The notes under the pieces are model-generated. The model saw only the letters and a list, made by a program, of their open reading frames with translations. It searched no databases and was not told the DNA's origin. From a virus, in the IMG/VR virus record IMGVR_UViG_3300027974_000078, positions 1 to 36,265 of that record: DNA of 36,265 nt. The stretch is one strand, 5' to 3'. A program made the translations under genes and the position numbers. Below are positions 14,108-23,725 of this stretch, piece by piece (position 1 is the stretch's first letter; every line of letters begins with the position of its first letter).

Positions 14108-16542
14108 TATCGGCCTGCTAATGCGTTCTGGTTGACGGGGGAACCGGCTTGCACCGCGCCCAAGGCAAGGGCTGGTGCCGCGCGGCGGGCAAGAGCGTTT
14201 TGAGCCTGCCCCCGCGCCTGAAACGCCAAGGCTTTTTCAATAGTTGCCGCGCCCGCGGCAGGGTTTGACAACTCGCGCGCCAACTCCAACGCAAGTTTTG
14301 CGTCCATATGACCCATAAGTTTTTTTGCAACCGAGTTAAAAATAGTAATGCCTCGGTTTAGGAACGACGCGGTAGGGATACCGACTTGCGCCCCTGCTTC
14401 GGTCGCCAACCGCTCACTGCCTTCGGCGGCGGGACGACCAGCCGCAACAAGACGCTGATATTCTTCCGAGCGCGCCAGATCGCGGCGCACAGCGTCAACC
14501 GCTTGCAACTGGTCAGGCGTCATGCCTTTTGTCAAATCGTCAATACGCTTGCCGATAGCCAATGCGTTTGCCCCCGGCGGCAACGGCGGGGCTAATTTAT
14601 TGCCGCTAGCATCCGCAATGCGCTTGATCTCGGCCAAACGCGCTGCGTCGGCTTTGACGGTTTCAAACTTCTGCGCAAGCCCCATGCCTGCGGCGTCAAG
14701 TTCGGCAATCGGCGCGCGGTAGCTTTTCATAAACGCCGCGACCTTTTCAGGTGCGACGTCGCCTGCTTCGGTCAAGACCTTCTGGCGGAACAAATCCTCG
14801 ATGCCGGTGCTGGCGATCTTCATAGCGTCGGGGTTTTGACCGAACAGCGTTACAAACTGCTTGGCTTCCGACGCGCCGTTGGGGTTAAAATACTTTTGCA
14901 CCACATCTTCCGGGCGTACTTTGCCTTCGTTGATTGATGTCTGTTTGAACAAGTTGGCGTTTACGCCGGTCTTGAAACGCGGCACCATTTCGGTGCGGTA
15001 CAGGTTCACCGCCTGCGCGTAAGCGGTCTTAGCCGCTTCTGGCAGTGTGTCGCTTTTGCCGATAGCGTCGTCGATTGTTGCGTGCAGTTGCTCAAGCTGA
15101 CGCAACCGCGTGGCGGCCATAGGGTCTGACGACATTTTGGCGGCGGTAACGTCGGCGTTGATGTCTTTACGCAGCGCGTCAAGCTCACGCATGTTGGCGG
15201 TTGGTGCTTTGGGCGCGGTGGCTTCGGTCGTGTAACCAACGTTTTCTCCAAGCGAAACGTACTCGCCCGGCGTTGGGCCTTTCTTAAACGACATCAGCGC
15301 GCGCGCTGTCTGCGGTGCGCTGCGCGGGTCGATCTGCGCCAACGGCTGACCAAGAATGTCTTCGGCCTTCTTGACAACATCCGAAATGTCAACCTTGGCT
15401 TTACCCGCCAAATCAAACGCGCTTTCATAGGCGGGCGTAATGACGTTTTTTTGCAAGTTGTTTTTTTCAACTTTGGCCGCCGCGGTCAGCGCGCTGCCAA
15501 CTTCATACGGGTTGACTTCGGTCAGATTGGAGTCAATCTTGTTTGTAACGTCGTCAATCTGTTTTTGATATGTTGTCTGCACGCGGTTTTCTTGCGCCAG
15601 TCGCGCCTCATTGACCTGCGCGGCCTGCGTAGCTTTTTCTGTTTCAAAGCCGGGCGTGTTGCGCAATTTTTCTATGCCCGCCGAAAATCTAGCTGATCCT
15701 ATTGGCGCGGCAACTTCACCCATGTGCGGCGTTGCGCCGGGAACAATCATAGCTTCTGGCGACCGCGCGGCGGCAAGAATATCTTCGCCGCGACCCTCCA
15801 TCATTTTAAGAAGATCGGAGCTTTTAAGGTTAAACAAAGTGCGCCCGTATTGCGCAAGTTTGTTAACAATCGGAGCGGCGATGGTTGGCACGGCTGCACC
15901 AATAGCGGCGCCCGCTTCGGGGCTTTCGCCGGTGGCTTCAGCCGCCGCTGCGCCGGTAATGGCGCCGCCTGCGGCTTTAGTAGCGACGTTGGTCACGCCG
16001 GGCTGCAGCCCAGTTTGGAAGCCGCCGGTCTCAATAGACGTGGCTACTGGCGTCAAGAAGCGCAACAACGACGGGGCCATCTGCACTGCTTTTTTAATAG
16101 GGGCCGCGATTATGCCCCCGACGGGAAGCGTCCCCACAACCTGACCGCCGATGCGCCCTATATCGCCCGCAAGAAGATCGCCGTATTTTTTTTCATACTC
16201 GGCGCGCTGACGCGCTGCAATAGCGTCAATTTCTTCTTCGCGTGACGGCCCAGCGTCGCGCGGCGAGATAACGTCTATCCCCCGTGCTCCGTACTTGAGC
16301 ATGGTGTCGGTAACGTCCTGCGCGCCGCGTCGGACGCCCGCAAAAGGCGAAATGGCGGCGCGGGCGTAGTCGGCAACAACGTTGCGCTCAGACGGCATAC
16401 CATCGCTAACAGCGGGGGTCTGCGACGGAGGCGTGCCGCCGGGAACCAACCCCCTAGCGCGCGCTTCGCTTAACAGAGATTTTTTATCCTCTGGCAACAG
16501 CCCGCGACGTTCCGCTTCAAGCAACAGGTCAAGGTCAGCCAT
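14107..16542 (-). CDS. large internal virion/DNA ejection protein
   Basis: 811 residues. Starts MADLDLLLEAERRGLLPEDK, a helical repeat-like opening common in phage ejection proteins. There are Ala/Gly-rich hydrophobic stretches (IGAAVPTIAAPIV) and long amphipathic helices, and no cysteine-rich or lysozyme motif that I can see. By position (last structural gene before lysis, after two other ejection-type genes) it corresponds to P22 gp16 or the large core protein of other podoviruses. It would enter the envelope during DNA delivery. It overlaps its neighbours by one base each. Confidence 0.75.
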   Translation of the reverse strand: MADLDLLLEAERRGLLPEDKKSLLSEARARGLVPGGTPPSQTPAVSDGMPSERNVVADYARAAISPFAGVRRGAQDVTDTMLKYGARGIDVISPRDAGPSREEEIDAIAARQRAEYEKKYGDLLAGDIGRIGGQVVGTLPVGGIIAAPIKKAVQMAPSLLRFLTPVATSIETGGFQTGLQPGVTNVATKAAGGAITGAAAAEATGESPEAGAAIGAAVPTIAAPIVNKLAQYGRTLFNLKSSDLLKMMEGRGEDILAAARSPEAMIVPGATPHMGEVAAPIGSARFSAGIEKLRNTPGFETEKATQAAQVNEARLAQENRVQTTYQKQIDDVTNKIDSNLTEVNPYEVGSALTAAAKVEKNNLQKNVITPAYESAFDLAGKAKVDISDVVKKAEDILGQPLAQIDPRSAPQTARALMSFKKGPTPGEYVSLGENVGYTTEATAPKAPTANMRELDALRKDINADVTAAKMSSDPMAATRLRQLEQLHATIDDAIGKSDTLPEAAKTAYAQAVNLYRTEMVPRFKTGVNANLFKQTSINEGKVRPEDVVQKYFNPNGASEAKQFVTLFGQNPDAMKIASTGIEDLFRQKVLTEAGDVAPEKVAAFMKSYRAPIAELDAAGMGLAQKFETVKADAARLAEIKRIADASGNKLAPPLPPGANALAIGKRIDDLTKGMTPDQLQAVDAVRRDLARSEEYQRLVAAGRPAAEGSERLATEAGAQVGIPTASFLNRGITIFNSVAKKLMGHMDAKLALELARELSNPAAGAATIEKALAFQARGQAQNALARRAAPALALGAVQAGSPVNQNALAGR

Positions 16543-18077
16543 TAGTCTTTAATCCCCAAAGCCGCTTTGATTTCCGCGTCTGATTTAGAAGCATAAGGAT
16601 TGCCGCCCGCTGGGGCACGAGTGCCCGGCGCATACGGACCTAATTGCGGGGCTTGCCCCGAACCACTTTGGTTAGGTGAGTACAGCCCCGGCACTGCTTC
16701 TTCGTCCGAATACCCAAACTGCCCGCGCCGCGCTTCAGTAAGACGCAACAACGTTTTCGCCGCCGCGCGGCGAGTGGCAACAGGCAGTCTTTCGTTGGCC
16801 AAATCGGCTGCCGCCGTTTTGTAAGATACCACATCTTTATCAGACTGCGGGCCTTCAAAGCGAGGCACCATCTTCAAGAAACGATCAGCAATTGGCTTCA
16901 ACGCAGCGGCGGCTTGCGCGCCTTCTGTGGACTTACCAAAGAAAGCCATCGCGCTGTCCGCCAACGCCCCCGCCCCGCTAGCGGTTGATTTGTCCAAAAT
17001 GCTGCCCGGTTCAATAAGCGCTTTTAATTCGGGAATGGCTGCATCCATATCACGAATAGCATTTGCGCGCGATGCTTGTGCTTTGGCAAACGTGCCGCCT
17101 TGTTTGCCCGCGCCTTCAATAGTCGGGCCGATTTGTTCACCTGTTTCAAGGTTAAGTACGCGTATGTTCCCCCTATCGTCCGTAAAGGCTTGCGTTTTTG
17201 GGCTTGTGCTTGTCGATTTAGGTGTGCCTTCAGTGCCAGCAACGTTGGTCGCGGTTAATGTAACTGGGTCAATAGCTACAACGCCTGTTTCATTGCCGCG
17301 CGTAACTGTCTCATAATGCTGTTTTACGCTGTCCTGCGCTTTCAAAATCAAACTGCGTTTGAACTGGTCAAACGCTGCGGGGTCAGCGGGGGGCGTTTCA
17401 GGGAGAATTTGCTTCAGTCCGGGCAAATCCCTAACCGCATTTTCGCGCCACGCGCCCCAAGTTTCAGGCGTCACTGTTGGCAATGCGGAAGCGTGAAACT
17501 CAATAGCTTTTGCGCCGCGTTCAAGGTCAGCTTTGGCGAGTTCAATTTCACCTTTTTTATTTTTTAGTGTAGCCTCATCAACGCCAAGGTTGGACTTGGC
17601 GTAAACGTTCTGCGCTTCTTTCAACGCCATCAACTTGCGTACAACGGTTGGGTCAATTTTGCCCGATTGCAATGCGGCTGTAATAGCGTCGTCAAAGTTC
17701 TTAGGCTGTGCTGGCATTGCAAGACGGTTGACGGCGCCTTCGGTATAGCCTTGACCGCCGCCCAGCATCCCAACGTCGCTGGCCGCGCCCGGCTCCATAG
17801 AAGGCGAATACGCCTGATACCCCGGCGCGCCTGTCTGGCCGTAAAGTTTAAGCGCTTGCGCTTCAGCCGCTTTGTCGCGCGCAACCGCCGCCGCCGCCGC
17901 CGCACGCTGCTGGTTCTGATACTCCATATCGCGCTGGGCTTTCATCATATTGAACTGGCCCTGCTGCATCTGCATCTGCATCATCTGCGCCCGAAGCGCG
18001 TTCATGCGCCCTTCGTTCGGGTCACCGAAGTCAATGGGTTTGATGCCAAGCGCAATAGATGTGTCTAGACCAGCCAT
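16542..18077 (-). CDS. ejection-type protein (P22 gp20 position)
   Basis: 511 residues. Met/Gln/Ala-rich helix near the N-terminus (MNALRAQMMQMQMQQGQFN and QQRAAAAAAVARDKAAEAQ), with a proline/glycine-rich tail. Composition and place between the gp7-like and the largest ejection protein match DNA-transfer proteins of P22-like phages, which diverge so much that residue identity is not expected. No catalytic motif. Confidence 0.7.
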   Translation of the reverse strand: MAGLDTSIALGIKPIDFGDPNEGRMNALRAQMMQMQMQQGQFNMMKAQRDMEYQNQQRAAAAAAVARDKAAEAQALKLYGQTGAPGYQAYSPSMEPGAASDVGMLGGGQGYTEGAVNRLAMPAQPKNFDDAITAALQSGKIDPTVVRKLMALKEAQNVYAKSNLGVDEATLKNKKGEIELAKADLERGAKAIEFHASALPTVTPETWGAWRENAVRDLPGLKQILPETPPADPAAFDQFKRSLILKAQDSVKQHYETVTRGNETGVVAIDPVTLTATNVAGTEGTPKSTSTSPKTQAFTDDRGNIRVLNLETGEQIGPTIEGAGKQGGTFAKAQASRANAIRDMDAAIPELKALIEPGSILDKSTASGAGALADSAMAFFGKSTEGAQAAAALKPIADRFLKMVPRFEGPQSDKDVVSYKTAAADLANERLPVATRRAAAKTLLRLTEARRGQFGYSDEEAVPGLYSPNQSGSGQAPQLGPYAPGTRAPAGGNPYASKSDAEIKAALGIKD

Positions 18078-18092
18078 GATGTGAACCTCAAA

Positions 18093-18920
18093 TTACCCAA
18101 ACAAGGAAGGGTTGTAGCCACCGCCGCTAAAAACGCTAGTGTTTTGTAAGTCCGACATAGTGCCAGACCCTACGCCGCCGTATCCGTTATACCCACCACC
18201 ACCGCCATAAGTGCTAGAGTTGAAGGCTTTAGCGGCTCCGCCAAACGCGTTGTTCCAAGCGTTAGCCGAACCAATTGCGCCCGACGCTAGTGCGTTACCT
18301 GCGGCAAGCGCGTTGCTGCCTGCGGCTGCGCCGTATGTGCCAGCAGCGTTGCTGGTTGCATTAGTGGCGGTCTGCCCAACGCCCATCAAAGACTGCAACG
18401 GCTGCAACTGATTGGAGCGGTTGGTTTGGTAACGGTTGAAGGCGTTTGCGTATTCGTTTGACGCGTAGTCCTGACCGTAACGGTTGGCGGCCTTGAGCGC
18501 GGCACCAGAGATTAGACCTCCGCGCGCAGCGGCCTGCGCGTCAAGAGCCTTCATGCCTTCTTTCAAACGGAAGGCGTAGCCGGGGTCAGCCTGATAGTCG
18601 GACATGTTAAAGTCGCGGGCGTATTTGCCATAATCGGGCGAATTGGGGTCAATGTTCAAACCAGATGCGCCGTCGGTTGTTGTTGGAGTAAGCCCCAACA
18701 GCGTCATCAAACGGTTTTGCGCCGTCAGCCCGCCAGCGCGGAACGGGGCTTGCAGTTCAACTTGCCTGTCAAACATTTCACGCTGAAGCGCGGTGGCCTC
18801 CGCGGCGGCGTTAGCTTGCGTTTTAGCAGCTTTATCCGCAGCATTAGCCCCCATAACACCGCTAGCAATACTACCTACGGCGCTAATGCCAGCGCCAATA
18901 AGTGCGGTTTCAATACCCAT
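18093..18920 (-). CDS. ejection-type protein (P22 gp7 position), GS-rich tail
   Basis: 275 residues from MGIETALIGAG; this internal ATG has GGAGACAG upstream and is preferred over a start 42 bp earlier. A hydrophobic N-terminal helix (ALIGAGISAVGSIASGVMGANAA) is followed by Ala-rich helices and a Gly/Ser/Tyr-rich C-terminus (YGGGGGYNGYGGVG). The pattern is typical of membrane-active podovirus injection proteins. It overlaps the acetyltransferase-like gene by 11 bp. Confidence 0.75.
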   Translation of the reverse strand: MGIETALIGAGISAVGSIASGVMGANAADKAAKTQANAAAEATALQREMFDRQVELQAPFRAGGLTAQNRLMTLLGLTPTTTDGASGLNIDPNSPDYGKYARDFNMSDYQADPGYAFRLKEGMKALDAQAAARGGLISGAALKAANRYGQDYASNEYANAFNRYQTNRSNQLQPLQSLMGVGQTATNATSNAAGTYGAAAGSNALAAGNALASGAIGSANAWNNAFGGAAKAFNSSTYGGGGGYNGYGGVGSGTMSDLQNTSVFSGGGYNPSLFG

Positions 18921-19281
18921 CGTGCTGTCTCCGTACCAAAGCACCGTCGTCGCGGACGACAAACCCTAAACGCGCAAAAATGCCGTACATATATTCATGC
19001 CCCGCCATAATACGCGTAAACGCATTTTTATCAAGGAACAATTCGTTTAAGATGCCGCGAGTGGCCCAGCGTTTGCGCCATTGCGGTAGTACCGACACAT
19101 GCACTTCGCCGTCTTTGAAGTACGCCGCACCTATGCACGTCTCGTCTCGAACAATCGCCTTGACATCCCAATCAGCCAATTTGTTCTTGTAGTCATCAAA
19201 AGACACGGGCGTTGACCAATCGGTTGCGGCGTAACCGATCTCCAACGCCGTGTCCCGATCATCAACAAGCCGAGTGGCCAT
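18910..19281 (-). CDS. GNAT-fold-like phage protein
   Basis: 123 residues from MATRLVDDRD (AAGGG upstream; longer in-frame openings lack support). AIVRDETCIGAAYFKDGEVHVSVLPQWRKRW resembles the central beta strands and acetyl-CoA loop of N-acetyltransferases, followed by a FLDKNAFTRI helix and FARLGFVVRDD near the end, a common GNAT ending (LGF). In T7-like phages a GNAT-like virion protein (gp13) sits in the same kind of place. Enzymatic activity is uncertain. Confidence 0.65.
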   Translation of the reverse strand: MATRLVDDRDTALEIGYAATDWSTPVSFDDYKNKLADWDVKAIVRDETCIGAAYFKDGEVHVSVLPQWRKRWATRGILNELFLDKNAFTRIMAGHEYMYGIFARLGFVVRDDGALVRRQHDGY

Positions 19282-19289
19282 GTCAGCCC

Positions 19290-19703
19290 TTATGCTGGAT
19301 ACGGAACACAATTGTTGCCGTCGTAATAAAAACCGTTTGGCGTTACGTTTGTCGCGCAGGGAACCCAATACAACGGCGCGGGCACCGTAGACGCGATGGT
19401 CGAAACCGCCGCAATTCGGTAGCCAAGCGTCAATGGCGGCGTGTAATTGTTGTCGTACACTTTGTCATTGGGTGACACAAGCGCGTACTGCGCCGGAGGC
19501 GGCGGCGGAACGTACTGCGCCACCGGACCCCAATCACCCGCAACCAACTGATTGTAAAGCTCAACGCCGTATGCTTCAGGGTCATACGAAGTTGCGTTAA
19601 ACGGGACGTAATCAGTGCTGCCTTCAAACAGCACGTTGCAATTTATGGCGTCGCCAAAAGCGGTAATGTAAATAGGATTTTTTACGTCTTGAGCCATTGG
19701 CAT
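19290..19703 (-). CDS. hypothetical tail-region protein (137 aa)
   Basis: Beta-rich with a central ELYNQLVAGDWGPVAQYVPPP segment, a pattern seen in phage tail-fibre assembly or accessory proteins, then a proline-rich linker and TPNGFYYDGNNCVPYPA. AAAGGATAG lies upstream of the first ATG. Gap of 1 bp from the fibre gene. Role unproven. Confidence 0.6.
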   Translation of the reverse strand: MPMAQDVKNPIYITAFGDAINCNVLFEGSTDYVPFNATSYDPEAYGVELYNQLVAGDWGPVAQYVPPPPPAQYALVSPNDKVYDNNYTPPLTLGYRIAAVSTIASTVPAPLYWVPCATNVTPNGFYYDGNNCVPYPA

Positions 19704-19704
19704 G

Positions 19705-20487
19705 TTAAGCTATCCTTTGACAGAGGTGGTTGCGATTAGCAGCCTCTCCGGCCCCACAAAACAGATATGTACCGGGAGGGTTAGTATAGGATGCACTACC
19801 ACCTGTATAATAGCAAAAAATATCACTCCCGCTTACAGTTGAACCGGGGGGTTGCCCCGCTGCGCCCGCATACGCCCCTATAACATACGCCCCAACTGCC
19901 GCAAAAGTTCCTACCGGCGCAAGCGACGCCGATGATACCCAATTAGTGCCATTGCTGGTCATCACATTGCCCGCAGTGCCCGGTACTGGGGGAGTGACGG
20001 TAAGCGTGCCGGACGACGTGATCGGGCCGCCCGGAAGCGTAAAACCGTACACGCCAGCACCCGTGATGCTTGTTACCGCAGCGCCGGACGTTACCGACCC
20101 CGCCGTCGTGGCGTATGTAGCGGTCGTAGCGGTCGTAGCCAACGTTGCCGTTGCGGCATTTCCGGTGATACTAATTGGCCACGTGCCGGTGGCGTTAGAA
20201 CCGTCTGCGTTAGCGTAACCCTGCAACTGGTCTTGTGTCCAAATCTCAACGTCAGCGGCGGTCTTTAACACAAACTTGTATTTGGCCGAAGTAAGCCAAA
20301 CCGACGCTTCGCCGCGCGAGTCAAGGATAACTGGGTTGGTGTTAGCGATCAGTCCAGTGCTAGTAGTGTAAGTTGCCAACGGCGTTGTGGTGCCCGCAGC
20401 GTAAGTGTAAAGCTTACCGCCGACCAAAAACGACCCATCACTGGCAAAAAACTGTAGCCGAGGCTCAGGAGAAATAGTTGCAACCAT
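19705..20487 (-). CDS. tail fibre-like protein
   Basis: 260 residues. The N-terminal domain PEPRLQFFASDGSFLVGGKLYTYAAGTTTPLATYT...NPVILDSRGEASVWL (residues 7-65) is a widespread phage fibre/baseplate module that binds the particle. The rest is Thr/Ala/Gly-rich repeat-like sequence (TATLATTATTATYATTAG), typical of a trimeric fibre shaft. A recognition tip may lie in the last ~60 residues. Confidence 0.8.
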   Translation of the reverse strand: MVATISPEPRLQFFASDGSFLVGGKLYTYAAGTTTPLATYTTSTGLIANTNPVILDSRGEASVWLTSAKYKFVLKTAADVEIWTQDQLQGYANADGSNATGTWPISITGNAATATLATTATTATYATTAGSVTSGAAVTSITGAGVYGFTLPGGPITSSGTLTVTPPVPGTAGNVMTSNGTNWVSSASLAPVGTFAAVGAYVIGAYAGAAGQPPGSTVSGSDIFCYYTGGSASYTNPPGTYLFCGAGEAANRNHLCQRIA

Positions 20488-20517
20488 GTTGGACGCTCCA
20501 ATTTACCGCACCATACC

Positions 20518-21270
20518 TTATGATGCCGCACCTTTCAAGACTACAAAGTTAACCACGGGCGCATCGACAGCCGTGCCAGTCTGCGCCCAGAAGGTAATAT
20601 TGAAACTCCCCGCAGCTACCGCGCTGACATTGAAGCTGTAATTGTTGGTTGCGCCGGACTTGACTGACAGGACCACAACGTCGGTTGCGGCGATTGTGCT
20701 GTTTGTAACTGTGAACGTTGCGGGTGTTGGTGACCCCGCCGCCGAAAACAATGTGACGGCGCCGGTAGGGGTGTTACTTGTAACGCCGGTCGTGCGGCTG
20801 GTGCCTTGCGTGACCGTGCCGCCTGCGCCAGCCACATAGCCAAACGCCGTGGGCGTAGATGACCATGCAGGCGCACTGCTTGTCCCTTGTCCAACCAACA
20901 CTGCGCCTGCGGTTGGCCACGGCCCCGTGCCGCCGCGCGCTGTGCTAAGGACGCCCGACCACCCGGCGGTAATAGTTGTCGAAGCCAGCAATGCGGTGTT
21001 AGGGGAGCCGCTAAGGGTCAATGTAACGTTAGTATCGTTAGCACGCGTTAACGCCGAGCCGGTGATCGATATCTGAGGGTTTTGTCCATCAGTAATTACA
21101 AGCGGCGCGGTGGCCGTGATCGCAAGCGTGGGTTGTTGGACCCCGTTGCCGGTGATCGTAAACATATTAAGTAGGAACCGATACCATTGCCGCGAGATAA
21201 GGCCCGTGCTTTGGTCTATGAACGGAACGCGCGGCGGCGTGATGTTGGTGATGTTTGTTGGGCTAGCCAT
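20518..21270 (-). CDS. tail/virion protein with C-terminal beta domain
   Basis: 250 residues. The N-terminus has VPFIDQSTGLISRQWYRFLLNMF, common in podovirus tail proteins. The C-terminal ~100 residues (VTQGTSRTTGVTSNTPTGAVTLF...VVNFVVLKG) match the 135-aa virion protein at 32958-33365, so this beta domain occurs twice in the genome. It overlaps the gp10-like gene by 8 bp. Probably a surface or fibre protein. Confidence 0.7.
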   Translation of the reverse strand: MASPTNITNITPPRVPFIDQSTGLISRQWYRFLLNMFTITGNGVQQPTLAITATAPLVITDGQNPQISITGSALTRANDTNVTLTLSGSPNTALLASTTITAGWSGVLSTARGGTGPWPTAGAVLVGQGTSSAPAWSSTPTAFGYVAGAGGTVTQGTSRTTGVTSNTPTGAVTLFSAAGSPTPATFTVTNSTIAATDVVVLSVKSGATNNYSFNVSAVAAGSFNITFWAQTGTAVDAPVVNFVVLKGAAS

Positions 21271-22798
21271 TGGTGCCGCTCACGATCAACTCCGCGCCAA
21301 CAATGGCAATTTTGACAGGATCAGTACCAGACACTTCGTACACGCGGTCGCGCAGTTTGGTTGTCATGCCAAGACGCCGCCAGAACGTGCGGTAAGAGAA
21401 CCCACCGATCTTGCCCATTGATGTCCAATGCTCGTTGGACCAAGTGTGTCCACCATCGTCCGACCAGCGCAGCATCACTTGCGGGTTGTAGCCCGGCGCG
21501 GCAGCGTGTTGTGTTGTAACAATATATGACGGCGTTGCGCCGGTGAGGATCAGGCGGTTAGCGTTTTGCGCGGTAAGATTCTGGCCACCGGCGGACGCGT
21601 CAAACGCGTTTAGCCCCACGCCGGTCTCGGCGTCAAGCTGAAGGCTATGGTGCGCCGTACGTTTAAGGTTATTGGCGTTGGGCGGCAGCGCGCGCCACGA
21701 CCGCAACCACTTTTGAATAGCCCCGTTGTCGGCGTAAACATCAAGGTCGTAGATATACAGATTGCCGTTGGCATAATCGCCAAGGACCGTTTGGCTGTTA
21801 AATTCAGCCTGACAGTTGGGGCGGTAGCGTGTGAAGTCACCGTCGGACCAGCTCGCGCGTTCATGCCACGCCTGTGTCGCTACGTCGTAGACCCACGTCT
21901 TGCCTTCGCTGGGGAACGTCAAGATGTAGAACGAATGGCCATCTTGCTGGTATGTGTAGGCTACGGCGTCGGAGATATTGCCGTAATTTTGAATTTGCCA
22001 CTCGACAGCGTGCGTTGACACACGCACGCCGCTATAGCCATTGGCGCGGTAGACGATCCCGCGGCCGCGCGTATCGGCGCCCAGCCAGAACAGCGCGTTG
22101 TCGAGCTTGGCGACAGAGAAGGTGGCGGCGCAGCCCAGCTCGTTAAACGCGCCTTGAACGCGCGCTAAGGGGAAGTCAGCGGTGCCCGCGTCGTACCACA
22201 CTTCGACAGAGTTGGTGCCAAACACCCACAGTTCGCGGTGATCGACTATCGTTGACACGATGCCGTCAGGCGCGCCTTCGGCGCTAGCAAACGACAACGG
22301 GTCAATCTGCGTGCCGTCAAGGATTTCCGACACCCAGATAAGCTGCGAGTTTGGCTGGTTGAATACGAAGTAGCCATCCAAATAGCTAACCGTTGACGCG
22401 CCGGGAAAGTCTTCGTCAGTGATCTGGCTGAACGCGTTGGTCGTAAGATTGTAAATGTAACTTGGCCCGTTGCAGGCGATGAACATCTGCGTGCCGTTGT
22501 CGGCGATGGACACCTGACCAGTGCCCGACACGTTGCCAATCAGCACTGCGTTCCACGATGTGTCGATCTTGTAAACCTCGATGCCGCACACCGCAAACAG
22601 ATAGCCGCCGTAAGACCACAGCCCGCGCACGGGGTTAGGGCCAAGATAGGCAACTTTGGTCAGGCCCGGCGCGCGGTTAAGAAACCCAGATGTTTGCCCT
22701 TCGCCGGGAATGGTTTCCGGAAATAAATTGACCATGCGGCTGTCAGCAGCGTTAACGCTACGGGCAACATAGCTCTGGCCAAGGATTGGGGTTTTCAT
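21263..22798 (-). CDS. P22 gp10-like DNA stabilisation/tail hub protein
   Basis: 511 residues from MKTPILGQSYVARSVNAADSR. VNLFPETIPGEG and FLNRAPGLTKVA (residues ~25-50) are the hallmark opening of the P22 gp10 family, followed by a WD-like beta-propeller pattern (GLWSYGGYLFAVCG, ELWVFGTNSVEVWYD). gp10 closes the portal-tail channel after packaging. The ATG overlaps the preceding TGA (TGATG). Confidence 0.9.
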   Translation of the reverse strand: MKTPILGQSYVARSVNAADSRMVNLFPETIPGEGQTSGFLNRAPGLTKVAYLGPNPVRGLWSYGGYLFAVCGIEVYKIDTSWNAVLIGNVSGTGQVSIADNGTQMFIACNGPSYIYNLTTNAFSQITDEDFPGASTVSYLDGYFVFNQPNSQLIWVSEILDGTQIDPLSFASAEGAPDGIVSTIVDHRELWVFGTNSVEVWYDAGTADFPLARVQGAFNELGCAATFSVAKLDNALFWLGADTRGRGIVYRANGYSGVRVSTHAVEWQIQNYGNISDAVAYTYQQDGHSFYILTFPSEGKTWVYDVATQAWHERASWSDGDFTRYRPNCQAEFNSQTVLGDYANGNLYIYDLDVYADNGAIQKWLRSWRALPPNANNLKRTAHHSLQLDAETGVGLNAFDASAGGQNLTAQNANRLILTGATPSYIVTTQHAAAPGYNPQVMLRWSDDGGHTWSNEHWTSMGKIGGFSYRTFWRRLGMTTKLRDRVYEVSGTDPVKIAIVGAELIVSGTNG

Positions 22799-23352
22799 CA
22801 GTAGCTCGGATACCATTTGGTGGTTGTAGTGTCGTAAGTCATAGTCAAGGTTTTGTTAACTACCGCAACCGAAGCCAACGCGATATTGCCTGCGGTGGTT
22901 GTGGTAAACGCGCCGGTTGGAATAAGAGTGATTCGACCGCCGCCAGACGCGATAGGCGCAGGCGGTGTAATGGTGGCAATAACCGTTGTGCCGCTAACGA
23001 ACACAATCTGTTGCGTTGGCGCAATTGTGGTTGCGCTGGCAATTGTGGGGGCCGCAGCAGACGTGCCGTTGATACCCGACACGGTATAGCTAGCAAACGC
23101 CACGGTGCCGTTAATTGTTGGCGATACAAGCGTTGGCGACGTAGCGCGCACGGGAGCGCCGGTGCCGGTAGCAGTCGTCCACACGGGAAACGCCGAGGCA
23201 CCGCCACCCACAAGGATTTGCGTTGTCAGGCCGCCGTTGAACATCTGCGCAGCGGTTATCTGCGCGGTGACGGTGCCCTGCACAACAGGGAACACGTCGG
23301 TCGCGCTGATGGCCGACGCGGCAGGAAGCTGAAGGATGGTTACGTCGGCCAT
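22798..23352 (-). CDS. fibre-like protein, paralogous N-terminus to the 219-aa gene
   Basis: 184 residues. MADVTILQLPAASAISATDV followed by FPVVQGTVTAQIT is very close to the start of the 25320-25979 product (MANVAISALPAATAAASTDV, LPIVQG). The rest is Thr/Ala-rich beta sequence ending TYDTTTTKWYPSY, typical of phage surface proteins. Likely an attachment module with a variable outer part. Confidence 0.7.
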   Translation of the reverse strand: MADVTILQLPAASAISATDVFPVVQGTVTAQITAAQMFNGGLTTQILVGGGASAFPVWTTATGTGAPVRATSPTLVSPTINGTVAFASYTVSGINGTSAAAPTIASATTIAPTQQIVFVSGTTVIATITPPAPIASGGGRITLIPTGAFTTTTAGNIALASVAVVNKTLTMTYDTTTTKWYPSY

Positions 23353-23717
23353 TATGCTACCTCAACCCACTGTTGGGTTTCTTCATCCCAAGAATATAAT
23401 TTTTTATCTGTCGGATACGGAATAGGGGCTTGCCACTGACATGTCTCTGTGTTGAGCAGCCAGCTAGGGTATGGCTTTGGAGCAATAAACGCATCAAGCA
23501 CGGCATCATATGTGTAGCCTACGCCCGCAAAATTCTTACGAAACGAAGCATTATATGATGTCTGTTTCCAGTTTGTGTAGCCACCAGACCACTCGGTCAG
23601 AAATGCAACACCAACCGGTTCGCTTTCAGGAAACGGCAAATTGAAGATGGTGTCATTGTTAACAACGTTAACGTCAAGGACAACGTTTTGATCATCTAGC
23701 TTTGCAAAATGCGCCAT
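23352..23717 (-). CDS. virion-associated protein (121 aa)
   Basis: MAHFAKLDDQNVVLDVNVVNN, then WKQTSYNASFRKNFAGVGYTYD and FIAPKPYPSWLLN form a pattern common in aquatic phages (notably cyanophages) for a small structural or fibre-associated protein. Rich in aromatic residues and soluble. AAGGTGG precedes the ATG. The molecular role is not known. Confidence 0.75.
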   Translation of the reverse strand: MAHFAKLDDQNVVLDVNVVNNDTIFNLPFPESEPVGVAFLTEWSGGYTNWKQTSYNASFRKNFAGVGYTYDAVLDAFIAPKPYPSWLLNTETCQWQAPIPYPTDKKLYSWDEETQQWVEVA

Positions 23718-23725
23718 GTTCCACC